A DNA stretch of 64,000 nucleotides, taken from positions 3,100,001 through 3,164,000 of the forward strand of contig JBLDXI010000042.1 in the NCBI GenBank assembly GCA_047495785.1. The letters are read 5' to 3'. Positions 1 to 9,810 of the stretch are shown one piece after another. The position numbers were made by a program, and so were the translations under genes. The notes under the pieces were generated by a model. The model was not told the origin of the DNA. It searched no databases and was given only the letters and a program-made list of their open reading frames with translations. Source of the stretch: Lepidodermella squamata. Lineage: Eukaryota > Gastrotricha. The first letter of the stretch is position 1, and the number at the start of each line of letters is the position of its first letter.

Positions 1-45
1 CGGACTCTTCAATTCTATGTATTGTTATAATTTTCATGCTAATAG

Positions 46-422
46 ATGTGGCTATGGCTGAATGTTTAGCCGAAGTCGGCGTTCCAACGATAGACACGCC
101 AGATCACGTAAATAGGGCTCGGTTCATCCCTACTGCAGTCATCGATAGTTTGACCCCAGGCGAATTGCGGAAGACCGGATGGCTTTGGGATTACATGAAC
201 AATTTCACAGATGGTGAAGAATGTTGTTCAAGTATAGCAATCGGCTTTCATTACGTATACCCTGAAGACATGGTACTTTACGAGTACATTGTGTATAGAT
301 TGCATTTATTTGGTAGGAATGTTTATGAAAACAATTACGCGCTCGCGAAGTTGACGCGAGAAACTGTTGTAGAGACTTTGAACATGAAAGGATACGCGGA
401 AATAAAGACACCTCCTGCATGA
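46..422 (+). CDS. 3'-terminal exon of a core-1 beta-1,3-galactosyltransferase (C1GALT1-like), partial
   Basis: Family role: Golgi type II membrane enzymes of this family add galactose in beta-1,3 linkage to O-linked GalNAc (T antigen). What is seen: an acceptor AG at 44-45 opens an exon that reads DVAMAECLAEVGV, matching the E-D-V-x-M-x-x-C-L block of the family. It then carries the hallmark segment CCSSIAIGFHYV near the C-terminus, followed by M-x-L-Y-E-Y. The acceptor phase needs a G from the previous exon to make Asp. The ATG at 36 lies inside the intron, so it is not a start. The 5' exons are outside the window, so catalytic DxD integrity cannot be judged. No clear AATAAA follows the stop. 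Confidence 0.85.
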
Positions 423-850
423 CGCTTCTTGATGATGTTTATTCATTGAGCCTTTACAGTCTATGTTGCAGATAGCGGCAGTCTGGGGTAGTAGCTACAC
501 GAAATGCGACTTATTTCAGCTGCGCAAATATGAAAGTAGTGTTCATGCGAATAGAGAGTTGTGTCGGCCGTGCTTGGCGTACTGGTCCCGGTGCTTCGCT
601 TTCGACTTCTACGACACAAAATCAGGGGGCTTGTTTTGAGTAAAGCACCTTTAGGTTCAACGGAGATCAATTAGAGAATCAATTTTGAATTAATTTCCAA
701 CATGCTTGAAACTAACGGATATCCTTTGCGGTGAAGTTCTCATCTTAATTTTCTACGCCAAGCGTGTCTGCTGTTCTCTCCCAGGAAGTGAAATGGCGCG
801 ATGTGAAAACGGAGAAGAATAAGAGGAAAGTGGGCGGAGGGATTGCGCAA
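423..850. other. Intergenic gap between the C1GALT1-like exon and the first GABA-B-like gene
   Basis: It presumably holds the 3' UTR of the upstream gene and the promoter of the next one. The small reading frames on either strand show no family motif. I see no repeat or RNA gene. Confidence 0.5.
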
Positions 851-856
851 TATAAA
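851..856 (+). promoter_or_regulatory. TATA box of the first GABA-B-like receptor
   Basis: TATAAA lies 63-68 bases before the ATG at 919. It touches the in-frame ATG at 856, so a transcript starting about 30 bases downstream would not contain that ATG. This decides the start at 919. Other genes in the window have TATA boxes 60-90 bases before the ATG. Confidence 0.6.
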
Positions 857-918
857 TGCGAATAATGAAGCTCAAAGATCGACATTGTTCATATTGCGAG
901 GCAAATAGGGTCTTCGAA

Positions 919-3300
919 ATGATCTTGATGCCTTTGACCGCCCTGTTAAGCTGGATAGGGCAGAAGCCAGTAACGGCCGAGATCAACATGACTTCAATCA
1001 TGAGTCCTATCGAAAAGCCTTACACCATCAAACTGCTGAACATGCTACCCACTTGGCTTACTTCGAGCGTCAAAACGGTTGAATTGCTCACTCTTATCGT
1101 AAATTCCAGGCGAGATGTCTTGCCAAACTATCGACTGGAGGTTCAAATCGAGGATGACGATGTTGGCAGGCTGTCATCCCAGCGGGTGATTTCATTCGCC
1201 CGTCAATTTAATGGCATGACGAATCGATCAATCGTTCAATCGCCAATAGTTGTTGGACCCTTTTATTCAACTGGGTGTAAGCAAATCGGGAAATTCATGC
1301 ATTACATCAATCAAGTCGACATAGCCACCAGCTGTACATCCCCAGTTCTCAACGATCGTCAGCTGTACCGCAATCTATACCTGACCCAAACAACTGACAA
1401 GTACACAGCTCAGCCAATACTCAACTTCATCAGAGAGATTGGTAAATGGAATAAAATCGCGATAATCTCTCACACAGGGTCTGCAAACGACTACTCAAAT
1501 GCTATATTCATCCACCAGAAAGCTGTGGAGGCTAATTTCACAGTAAAATGGTTTGACCTGGTTGACGGGGCTGTTATGACTGACGAGGCGATAATATCCC
1601 TGAAAGAATCGGATGCTCGCATAATAATTGCTTACATGTCAGACCTGAATATGCTCTATTCTTTCATATGCAAGACTCTGCAGTTTGGTTTAACCGGCCC
1701 GAAGTACGTCTTTATTCTGAACCTTGAATCTTACATAGATGATTATAGCGGAAGGCCGACATTTTGCTCGGATGAAGATTTTGAGAAACAAATGCCGAGT
1801 AGCTACTGGTTCGGACTTTCAATCTCATCGGCTGACAATAAACTCAAAACCCAGCTGGGCTATAGTTCTTTCGAGTTTGATGAGGCCATCTCGAAGTTAA
1901 CAAATGGATCTGTTAGGGAGGCCCATCCTGCAACACACGACAGCTTGCTGCTGGCAGTCATGGCTTTGGACAACACCGAGAAAGAGTTAGCGAAGCTTAA
2001 TATGTCATTGCTGAATTATCCGCAGCATCCTGATGTCGTAATGCGAGCTGCAAATCAATCTGTTTTAAATTCGAGATTGGTCGGTGTTCGAATTGGCTTG
2101 ATGACTTACTCCAAGGGTGGCCTTCCAGATCGGGACAATAAAGTAATCTCATATTACTCCAAGGATCAAAAGAGGCCGGTGGATTTTGCCAATTTAAAGC
2201 AAAAGCCAAATTCCCCAGATTTTTATTACGATAGCTACTTCATTGAATTCATGCAAGGATACCAAAATCTCACATCTCTTCAACTCCCAAAATTCGACTC
2301 GAGGCCTATTATAAAATCGCGGGATAAAATCTCAATTGAAGTGTTCGCAGTCATCCTTATTTTGAGCGGCGCAGGTACTGCAGCTCTATTTTATCCTATG
2401 CGGTTGTCCTATCACTTGAATTTCACTCTAAAATGGCAACTACTTTTGACGATGTCTGGGTGTCTTTTGCTGAATGTTGCAGCAAGCCTGTACGCGATTC
2501 CTTACAATTGGTCTGATTCATTGGCAATATGGAATGCTTCTCTAGTTATTACAGTGATTGGAGCTTCCTTGATTAACGGAACATTTGCCTTTCAACACAT
2601 TATCTTGGAACACGCTTTCAAAACTCTTAGCGCCCAACGAGCTTCTTCAGCGTTGATGTGGACAAAATCTGATCACGTTTCGTTACGGGTCTCTGCAAAT
2701 CATACCTCGACTTCTTCCTTCAATAAAACATCACTAAGGCCGAGTTCGGTGGCTGAAGTCGAGGAAATTAATGATGATTTTAATAAAAAGGTCGATCGGA
2801 GCATCGCTGTATCATCCATCAGTTTTGCTGGTTTGAATGCGGTCATTCTTGTGGTATGGTTGATAGGACTTGGTGGGGTGACGTGTTCGTTAACACTGAA
2901 CTCTAAAATAGACGATGGCCAAGCGGATGTTTTCATAGAGCAATGGCTATTCGATTGCTCTTCTCGCAGTGGCTCAGTTTCAGCTTGGCTATTGTCCGTT
3001 GCGTTTCTGAGCTTGGCTGTCCTTCTTCTTGGTGCATTTTCTGCTTATCATATTTCAAAGCGATTGAAATTACGACGTTTCGGCAGGAAGTATCAGACAC
3101 AAATATATCGCTGGGGCCTGGCTAATGCAGTATTCTTGCTTTTAGGTGGGTTGCTGATCGTTTTTATTCTCAATGGGCAGAACTCTAAGCAGAAAATAGC
3201 TTTGGCGGTTGACAGCATTTTATTATCTCTGATTACATCAGTAGTGCTTACGTTGGCGTTGCGAGCTAATAGAGGGACAGCTGAGCAGAGCCGGCAATGA
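919..3300 (+). CDS. GABA-B-like class C GPCR, intronless, copy 1
   Basis: Seven-transmembrane class C receptor with a Venus-flytrap ligand domain. Seen: a hydrophobic signal peptide after M22 of the longer frame; a periplasmic-binding-like domain over about the first 460 residues containing GPFYSTGC, WNKIAII, DARIII and GPKYVFIL, which align with the GABA-B lobe; then seven hydrophobic segments. The block after TM4 ends in a Cys-Ser-Ser motif and the next segment has LLLGAFSAY, as in GABA-B. It has no sushi domains and stops about 20 residues after TM7, so it lacks the cytoplasmic coiled coil used for subunit pairing. The Cys normally at the top of TM3 is absent. The whole 2.4 kb frame has no intron, unlike most neighbours. 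Sister gene at 4443. The ligand is unproven and may not be GABA. The start was chosen from the TATA position and the signal peptide. Confidence 0.85.
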   Translation: MILMPLTALLSWIGQKPVTAEINMTSIMSPIEKPYTIKLLNMLPTWLTSSVKTVELLTLIVNSRRDVLPNYRLEVQIEDDDVGRLSSQRVISFARQFNGMTNRSIVQSPIVVGPFYSTGCKQIGKFMHYINQVDIATSCTSPVLNDRQLYRNLYLTQTTDKYTAQPILNFIREIGKWNKIAIISHTGSANDYSNAIFIHQKAVEANFTVKWFDLVDGAVMTDEAIISLKESDARIIIAYMSDLNMLYSFICKTLQFGLTGPKYVFILNLESYIDDYSGRPTFCSDEDFEKQMPSSYWFGLSISSADNKLKTQLGYSSFEFDEAISKLTNGSVREAHPATHDSLLLAVMALDNTEKELAKLNMSLLNYPQHPDVVMRAANQSVLNSRLVGVRIGLMTYSKGGLPDRDNKVISYYSKDQKRPVDFANLKQKPNSPDFYYDSYFIEFMQGYQNLTSLQLPKFDSRPIIKSRDKISIEVFAVILILSGAGTAALFYPMRLSYHLNFTLKWQLLLTMSGCLLLNVAASLYAIPYNWSDSLAIWNASLVITVIGASLINGTFAFQHIILEHAFKTLSAQRASSALMWTKSDHVSLRVSANHTSTSSFNKTSLRPSSVAEVEEINDDFNKKVDRSIAVSSISFAGLNAVILVVWLIGLGGVTCSLTLNSKIDDGQADVFIEQWLFDCSSRSGSVSAWLLSVAFLSLAVLLLGAFSAYHISKRLKLRRFGRKYQTQIYRWGLANAVFLLLGGLLIVFILNGQNSKQKIALAVDSILLSLITSVVLTLALRANRGTAEQSRQ

Positions 3301-3517
3301 ACCTCACTCACTCATGTTGCTGTTTCATTGCAGATGCGAGAATCAATTGTTCTATTATTCAACGGATAAATTATATTTCGAAACCAAACCGCTTTATTTG
3401 AGAGACAAAAGCAACGTAGTACAAGGATCACTTCTCCGTTTGCAAGTCTTCTATCGAAAGCTTGATATTGTCAGTGTTGTGATTTGAGTATTCAAAATGA
3501 AATTCGCAATATCCTCA

Positions 3518-3863
3518 CTACACTCGCAAGTACAGATACAGCCATGAAGCGGGTGCAGTGGTGGATGATGCGATAGTCGAATAAAGCTGGCAAGCGTTGG
3601 CTTGCGAATCCCACCCAATCCCCTTGCATTTGGCTGTGTAGGTTGCTGATAAGCACAGAGTCGCACAATCTTCTGCGCTGGTGACACTGAATTTGACATA
3701 GAGCATCGTGTTTCCAAAGGTAACAGTTGACGCCGTGAATTTGTCCAGAGCTGAAATGAAAGGAGGAATGCACATCAAGTTAACAATATCTTAGCAATCT
3801 CTTACATGCTGCCATTGAAAGGCCGATGAAACAGCCGGCGATTAGAGCTAGTTTGCAGAACAT
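3518..3863 (-). CDS. Small secreted PAN/apple-like protein, copy 1 (two exons)
   Basis: Exon 1 is 3863-3806 and exon 2 is 3750-3518. The 55-base intron has GTAAGA and TTTCAG ends. The product is about 96 residues: a signal peptide (MFCKLALIAGCFIGLSMAA) and one domain with the pattern C-x3-C-x7-C then GIGWDSQ and C-x-L-Y, which resembles half of a PAN/apple fold. Paralogs lie at 29494 and 31346 on the other strand with the same intron position and nearly the same signal peptide. The intron and about 200 bases of upstream DNA are also conserved among the three copies. Function is unknown; PAN domains bind proteins or glycans. It sits between the two GABA-B-like genes in opposite orientation. 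Confidence 0.8.
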
Positions 3864-3925
3864 TTTCTGAGGAGGCGATAATGAGAAGTATCTGGTTTGT
3901 GATTGAGACCGCCTTTTCTCGCCGC

Positions 3926-3932
3926 ATTTATA
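3926..3932 (-). promoter_or_regulatory. TATA box of the minus-strand PAN-like gene
   Basis: Read on the minus strand this is TATAAAT, 63-69 bases before the ATG at 3863. The identical box sits at the same distance in the paralog at 29494. Upstream (to about 4080) the sequence is alignable to the region before 29425, including ACAACAGATGAACAAAC and AACATTGGGTTGAGTTCA. Confidence 0.7.
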
Positions 3933-4080
3933 GCCGGTAACTTGAACTCAACCCAATGTTTTTCACTTGTTTATTTGATCACCTGTTTGAACCGGTACGT
4001 ACATTTCGCTACATTTCACGACTGAAATCACTGTTTGTTCATCTGTTGTTTTCAACGAATCAGGCTTGCCTAGCAAATTC

Positions 4081-4442
4081 CAGAGTACGGCTATAAGTGT
4101 GACGTAAATCGAGGCAGGTGTTATTTATTGAACTAGTGCGACTTAGCTTCTACGAATTCATTACGCACTTAATCTGAGCGGGATTTTTGCTATATAATAT
4201 CATTCCGCAATTCACATTTTTTATCTAGATAGCGAATGCTGCATTATTCGCGCATGATTAGTCAAAACATCCGCTCCATCATCGGCAGTTTAGAGTGCTG
4301 AACCTTGGACACTTCGCCTTCTCAGAGTTATATGGAGGCGTTTCCTTAGCGTGGTGCGTAATATAATGCCCTTATAGTTGGCGGATTTTATGGATCAAAC
4401 TCTTTAGCCGTTTGAAATCGTACATTAAAACAGAGTATTAGA
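4081..4442. other. Intergenic gap with promoter of the second GABA-B-like gene
   Basis: TA-rich boxes occur at about 4191-4201 (CTATATAATAT) and 4360-4366 (AATATAA). The second is the better placed TATA-like box for the ATG at 4443. Nothing else recognised. Confidence 0.4.
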
Positions 4443-6773
4443 ATGTTTTCGATTTCAGCTTTCATCTTGTATTTAGCAGTATGGCTAGAATCGAGCTACC
4501 AACTTAACATCACTGAATTGAAACCTATTAATAAGAAATTTACTATCAAATTGCTTAATATGATGCCACAAACCACTGCACTATCCCTGCAATATGCCAA
4601 AGGTTGCGAGTTTCTCGCCATGATTGTCAATTCCAGACGAGATATTCTACCGGACTATAGGCTGGAAGTTCAGATAGAGGAGGAGGATGTTGGCAGATTA
4701 GCAGCACGTAAGGTTATTGCTTTCAACCGGCAATTCGAAGGCACTGACATACCTCAAAATCTTGTTAAATCACCTATTGTTGTCGGGCCATTCTACTCGA
4801 CCGGTTGCCGTCAAATTGGAAGATTCATGCACTACATCGATCAAGTGGCCATTGCGACAGCTTGCACCTCATCTGTCCTTAGTGAGCACCACCTTTACCG
4901 CAACTTGTACCTCACCCAAACAACGGACAAATTCACAGCTCAACCTATACTAAATTTCATCAGGGAGTGGGGAAGGTGGAACAAAATCGCAATAATCTCA
5001 CAAACTAGTTCAGTCAATGACAATTCGAATGCTCTGTTCATCCATCAAAAGGCAGTTGAGGCAAACTTCACAGTTGTTTGGTTTGACCTCGAGAGTGAAG
5101 CTTTAATGACTGGTGAGATTATGAGTTCGCTCAAGCGATCGGACGCTCGCGTTATCATTGCGTACATTTCCGATCGAAATATGACCACTTCGTTTCTTTG
5201 CAAAGCCCTAGAACTTGGTATTACCGGACCTAAGTACGTGTTCATCCTCAATCTCGAGTCTTACGGACCGGCGAGTACGAGGCCAAAATTCTGCTCAGAT
5301 GAAGATTTTGAAAAGCAAATGCCGGGCACTTTCTGGTTTGGTCTATCAAAAAAACCGGTTGATCAGAATTTGAGGTCAGAGTTGGGTTATACCGCAGCAG
5401 AATATAGCAAAGCCTTAAACCAGTTCACAAATGGATCTGCGACAGAAGTTCATTCCTCAACTCATGACAGCTTGCTACTTGCAATCCTGGCTCTGAACAA
5501 CACAGAAACTGAGCTTAACAAGCTAAACCTTTCTCTTAAAGACTATCCTCGATTCCCGGAGTTGGTTATGAAGATTGCAAATCAGTCCGTGTTGAATGCA
5601 AGAGTGATTGGTCTAAGGATAGGACTGATGACCTATTCTAAAGGGGGCCTGCCCGACCGAGATAACAAAGTCATCTCATACTACTCGCAACAAATGGGAG
5701 AGCCTGTAGACTTTGCCCGGCTCAAACAGATACCAAACTCAGTTGATTTCGAATACAGCAGTTATTTCTTCGAGCCGATCCCTCCATTCAAAAATCAATC
5801 AATTTTCGATTTTCCGAAATTTGACTCAAGACCGACCGTTAAAATTATCGACACCGTCTCTTTGCCGTTATTCGTTGCTATCGTTGTTCTGTCCGGTGTT
5901 ATCGCATTATTTATGGCTTGCTTGTTAATAAGGGCTGCGATGAAGCCAGATGGACTTCCGCTTGTAGACACATTGACCCTTACCGGAGGCATAATCGTCA
6001 ACGTTGCTTCTTGCTTATTTACTCTACCTGGCGACTGGGGAGATTCGAGAACAGCATGGATAGCATCAGTAGTAACCTTCGTTATAGGAACATCGCTAAT
6101 AAATGGATCTCTGGCCTGTCAATTTCTGCAAATTAAACGCAATTTGGGAAAAATCATCCCGATCAGAATAGCCTCTTCTATGACTCAAGCATATTTTACC
6201 ATGCGATCGCGCCCTACTAGGTCGAATAGATATCGCTCGAGATTTTCTCCTATCATGGATGAAAATGATACCGATGATATCTCACTGAAAGGTGCAGATA
6301 AAGCAGCAGCTTCATTTTCGGTTTATTTTTTCATTGCCAACGCCGTATTTTTAGCAGTATGGCTTGCTGGTCTTGATGGAGTTAGCTGCAATTCTCGTCT
6401 TGTTGAAACGGAAGATAATTCGGAAGATGATTTATTCCTCGAAACCTGGCAGTTCATGTGTGACTCTGAAATCGGGTCAATAACGATATGGACCTTGTCT
6501 CTAGCTGCGATTCATGTCATCGTTCTGCTGCTGGGCGCAATGGCGGCTTATCAAATTTCTAAAAGAACCGACTTCCGACGTTATTGCACGACTTACAAAT
6601 TGCATTTGAGAAGATGGGGACTTGCTAATTCAGCTCTCTTGCTACTCGGAGGCATGTTGGTCATGTTTGTTCTCAACGCAAGCACTTCCTCGCAGCGAAT
6701 CGCGATGGCAACATTAGGGCTGCTCCTAACCTCTATAACCGCTGTTGTGATTGCTGCAGCCATCAAGGCGTAA
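4443..6773 (+). CDS. GABA-B-like class C GPCR, intronless, copy 2
   Basis: 776 residues. Signal peptide MFSISAFILYLAVWLESSYQ, then a ligand-binding domain that aligns end to end with copy 1 (SPIVVGPFYSTGCRQIGRF, LYRNLYLTQTTDKFTAQPIL, FCSDEDFEKQMP shared). Seven membrane segments begin near residue 475. As in copy 1, there is no Cys at the top of TM3, though the ECL2-region Cys (QFMCDSE) remains, and there is almost no cytoplasmic tail after TM7. Intronless. The two copies are tandem and co-directional, about 1.1 kb apart, so they arose by local duplication; their shared lack of introns suggests an older retroposed founder. GABA-B receptors normally work as heterodimers; whether these two pair is unknown. 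Confidence 0.87.
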   Translation: MFSISAFILYLAVWLESSYQLNITELKPINKKFTIKLLNMMPQTTALSLQYAKGCEFLAMIVNSRRDILPDYRLEVQIEEEDVGRLAARKVIAFNRQFEGTDIPQNLVKSPIVVGPFYSTGCRQIGRFMHYIDQVAIATACTSSVLSEHHLYRNLYLTQTTDKFTAQPILNFIREWGRWNKIAIISQTSSVNDNSNALFIHQKAVEANFTVVWFDLESEALMTGEIMSSLKRSDARVIIAYISDRNMTTSFLCKALELGITGPKYVFILNLESYGPASTRPKFCSDEDFEKQMPGTFWFGLSKKPVDQNLRSELGYTAAEYSKALNQFTNGSATEVHSSTHDSLLLAILALNNTETELNKLNLSLKDYPRFPELVMKIANQSVLNARVIGLRIGLMTYSKGGLPDRDNKVISYYSQQMGEPVDFARLKQIPNSVDFEYSSYFFEPIPPFKNQSIFDFPKFDSRPTVKIIDTVSLPLFVAIVVLSGVIALFMACLLIRAAMKPDGLPLVDTLTLTGGIIVNVASCLFTLPGDWGDSRTAWIASVVTFVIGTSLINGSLACQFLQIKRNLGKIIPIRIASSMTQAYFTMRSRPTRSNRYRSRFSPIMDENDTDDISLKGADKAAASFSVYFFIANAVFLAVWLAGLDGVSCNSRLVETEDNSEDDLFLETWQFMCDSEIGSITIWTLSLAAIHVIVLLLGAMAAYQISKRTDFRRYCTTYKLHLRRWGLANSALLLLGGMLVMFVLNASTSSQRIAMATLGLLLTSITAVVIAAAIKA

Positions 6774-8584
6774 AATGTAAAACTCGCATTATTTATGACG
6801 ACGCCGTATCCGAGTCCAAGGTGAAAATTGTAAAAATAGAACCACCTTGAAGGTGACTCATTTTAGCAGTAAAATGATGGCTTCCTGCACAAAAGGGGAA
6901 GGCAATAATTATGGATCTTGAAATATGTTAAAAAACCGAGTTCGACTAAATCTCGGCTTCAATATACCTATTTCTGTGTATTAATATCCCAGTCTCAAAA
7001 CAATGTGGACCCTGAGTTGATCTAAATTTGATACAGGGGTAGATTTTATAGGTTCAACCCTACGTAGATCGCATGGATTCCTATAGATCCTGTATATATT
7101 GGATCAACAATACAGGTCTCATAAGGATCGCAATTTTGGATGAATATTTTGCCTTGTGGATGTACTCACGATCTATTGAGCTCTGGGTCTAGTGATTTCT
7201 GTCTGGGATGGAGGTCTTACAAGTCGACTTTATTGTTGCTGTTGTAAGGTTTATTGAGGAACCATTAGAAATGGGAGCAAAAATGGTAACTGCATCAGAT
7301 TTTGGACAGTTTATAAATAAAATTGACAGAAATAACTTCGATTTAGTGTCATCTCAGCTATTACATCGCATTCGGCCCGGGTACTGACTGGGGCCTTGGC
7401 ACGCTTGTTGGATGAAAAACTAACTTGACAATGCGCAACAAGGGATGTGTTCGCTCTGCGACTTATCGGTTCGTTAATGTTCGTTAATGATTCCGTCAAG
7501 GCTGAGCAACCGCATCCAATTCCAGCTATTCAGCGAATGATTTATCTCTGAGAACTTTTCCTTTCATAAGTTCCACTCATCTTCATTTTTACTTTTACGC
7601 AGTGGTTAAGCTACTTCACTTCCATATAAGACCTCATGGACGCGTCTCAAAACGATTTACCGTATAAGAGCAAGATTCCTACGAACTTGCATGGTACTTC
7701 TTAAACTCATTCTGATTCCAATCAACGGCATGTGTATATCAATTAGACACAAAATTAAGGGATAGGGCGTCTCCTATTTACGTTGTCTATTGTCTTAGGA
7801 GTCGTAAGAACACAGGACTTGAACCATTTGTAAATTGATCTATATTTTTGGTCTTCGTTTCAAGTTCATGGTGATTGAAAACAGGTCATGTTTTGTCATG
7901 CATTGCGACATTGTTTTTTATGGGCTAAGCGTACGTGTTGCGCGGACTTCGGCATCACGGATGTACGCAACCGAACGACAGGCATCTATCTCCGTTAATT
8001 TGTTAGTATACACAGCAATCGTCATAGGGGTATCGGAACAATCAATTAACTTAACATGAACAGCAGTGAGTTCACAGCGGACAAAAATTGCATTAGAAAT
8101 TAATCGCCGTAATTAGCAGTGGATATCCGCTGAGTTGCATTGCCCTACTTTTTTGCTGTCGTCGCTATGTCTCTGAATCCAATTAGCCATAATATTGTGT
8201 TGTTGTTGGAATGAATTCCTAATAATAAGTGCCCTTTTAAAGTTTTATCAGAAGTGACCAAGCTCATTTAAAATGCTGCGATGAAACTATTGAGGATAAT
8301 GGTCATCAGCCTGCCAAAAAGAGGTCACAAAAGAGGTCGTATGGGGGATGAAATCTGCATGCCCAATATTATTTCAGAAGTGATCCAGGAACTGCTTCCA
8401 AAAATGAGAATTTCTGGTCAAACTGGATGACGTAAGAACTGACGTAATCTTACACTTGAGTTTAACCGCCCAAAGAAGAATTATTTGAAACTTTATTGGA
8501 AAAAAATCACATGTCTCAAGTCTATAACATAATACCTAATCACTGAGATTCAATTATAAATGTTAGTTGAAATTCTAAAAGTGT
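6774..8584. other. Gene-poor stretch
   Basis: About 1.8 kb after the second receptor. No reading frame here has a family motif or a convincing splice chain. The sequence is unremarkable and includes a few ATC-rich runs near 7010-7110. I see no RNA gene. Confidence 0.4.
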
Positions 8585-9133
8585 TCAGCTTGGTGAAACT
8601 CTCGGCGTTACACCAATGCTGTTATTTTTCGCTAGTGATTTGGACGCCTTGACTGAAGTTCGATCTGAGAGCAGCCAGCGCAGTTGTTTTGTAATCATGT
8701 CATGTTTAGAATGACATTCTTCTTCATCTGAAAAAACATTTTCATGCAATCCCGACTCAGCGCCCAATCCATCCTAATGATTTGAAGATAAATGAAAAAT
8801 TATACTCACATCATATTTGGAGAACTCACGCTTTGATTCATAGGCTTTTGGGTAGCTTGAAGGTCGAAATCAGGAATGTCGTCATCATAAGATAGGAGAA
8901 GACTAAGGGCTATTGATCTCGGCCTTGGTTGAGGGCCTGCATCCGACATCACCTGCTAAACTATAGGAATATAAAAACTATTGATCCAGACGTCAGGAAT
9001 TTCTCACCTTTGGTGCGGAGGAAAGATTCCTTAATCCACTGCAACCCGTACTCAGACTTCTCGTTCGTTCATCTTGAAACTTAGATGAATGCGGCTTGGA
9101 TTGCTTCACTACTAATCGCTTTTGATTCTTCAT
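8585..9133 (-). CDS. Small LxxLL-motif protein A (three exons)
   Basis: Exons 9133-9008, 8952-8830 and 8773-8585 join in phase 0 each time (introns of 55 and 56 bases) to give about 145 residues. The N-terminus is basic (KNQKR, KQSKPHSSK). Exon 2 has SIALSLLLSYDDD, which contains LSLLL. The C-terminal exon has an acidic patch (SDEEECHS), then ITKQLRWLLSD, which contains LRWLL. The last motif matches the position and shape of LAWLL in the neighbours at 10852, 14911 and 16151. LxxLL helices are classical nuclear-receptor boxes, and a nuclear receptor lies at 12534-14012. No signal peptide or known domain. Nuclear cofactor function is inference. Confidence 0.6.
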
Positions 9134-9404
9134 CTCAAGCTAAACTTTTTTAGAATAAGGAAACCTAAAAATGCATTTGAGAAAATGAGTAGTTAAGTTG
9201 GTTTATCGTCTTAATGCGAGGCTAGAAATGAGATGACCACCAAAGTTCTTCTTTGTGCATGTATAGGGGTAAACTGGCGACGAGAAATCAGCCTCACTGG
9301 TTGTTATTCTTTAAAATGAAGCAGATAAATAAATTCGGGCCTGGATTATATTTTTTTACTGCCAGCAGAAAAAGTCACCCAATTCGGGTGTAAAATCACC
9401 TTAA

Positions 9405-9806
9405 CCCTTAGCCGCCGAAGACGTGTACACGCGTTAATTCCGGAGAAAATTCACCGTGGTCGGAGGATTTGGGCTATCGAACCCATTGTTGCGTCATAAA
9501 TTATGATAAATCAATAGCAAGAAACAAGCACTCCCCGAAAATCCAAATTTTCAAAGCCATTCTGACCAGGTCGAAAATAGTGAGACAAATTTTAAATGAC
9601 TTGTAAACACGTCATGAAAACGCGTTAACACGTCATAGCAACGGCAACCCAGGTAAATTTCTTCAGAAAAAGAGGTCCGGCTTTCAATCTAAGGCTAAAT
9701 GTAAGACTTTCTGCCGACTCAGAATTTGATTTTAGCCTCTTCTTGATTTTCTGGGATTTTCTGAAAGGTGCTCGAGTTAACACGTCATTGCGCCGGCGTC
9801 TAAGGG
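9405..9806. mobile_element. piggyBac-like MITE, TTAA target duplication
   Basis: A 402-base element begins CCCTTAGCCGCCG and ends CGGCGTCTAAGGG, so the ends are inverted repeats with one mismatch over 13 bases. TTAA flanks both sides at 9401-9404 and 9807-9810. TTAA duplication with CCC termini is the signature of the piggyBac superfamily. The inside has no transposase frame but has repeated subterminal ACACGTCAT/GCGTTAA motifs. It lies between LxxLL genes A and B. Confidence 0.75.
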
Positions 9807-9810
9807 TTAA

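Noticed and set aside
856-918. In-frame ATG at 856 as start of the first GABA-B-like receptor
   Set aside because: It overlaps the TATA box and precedes a good signal peptide that begins at the ATG at 919.
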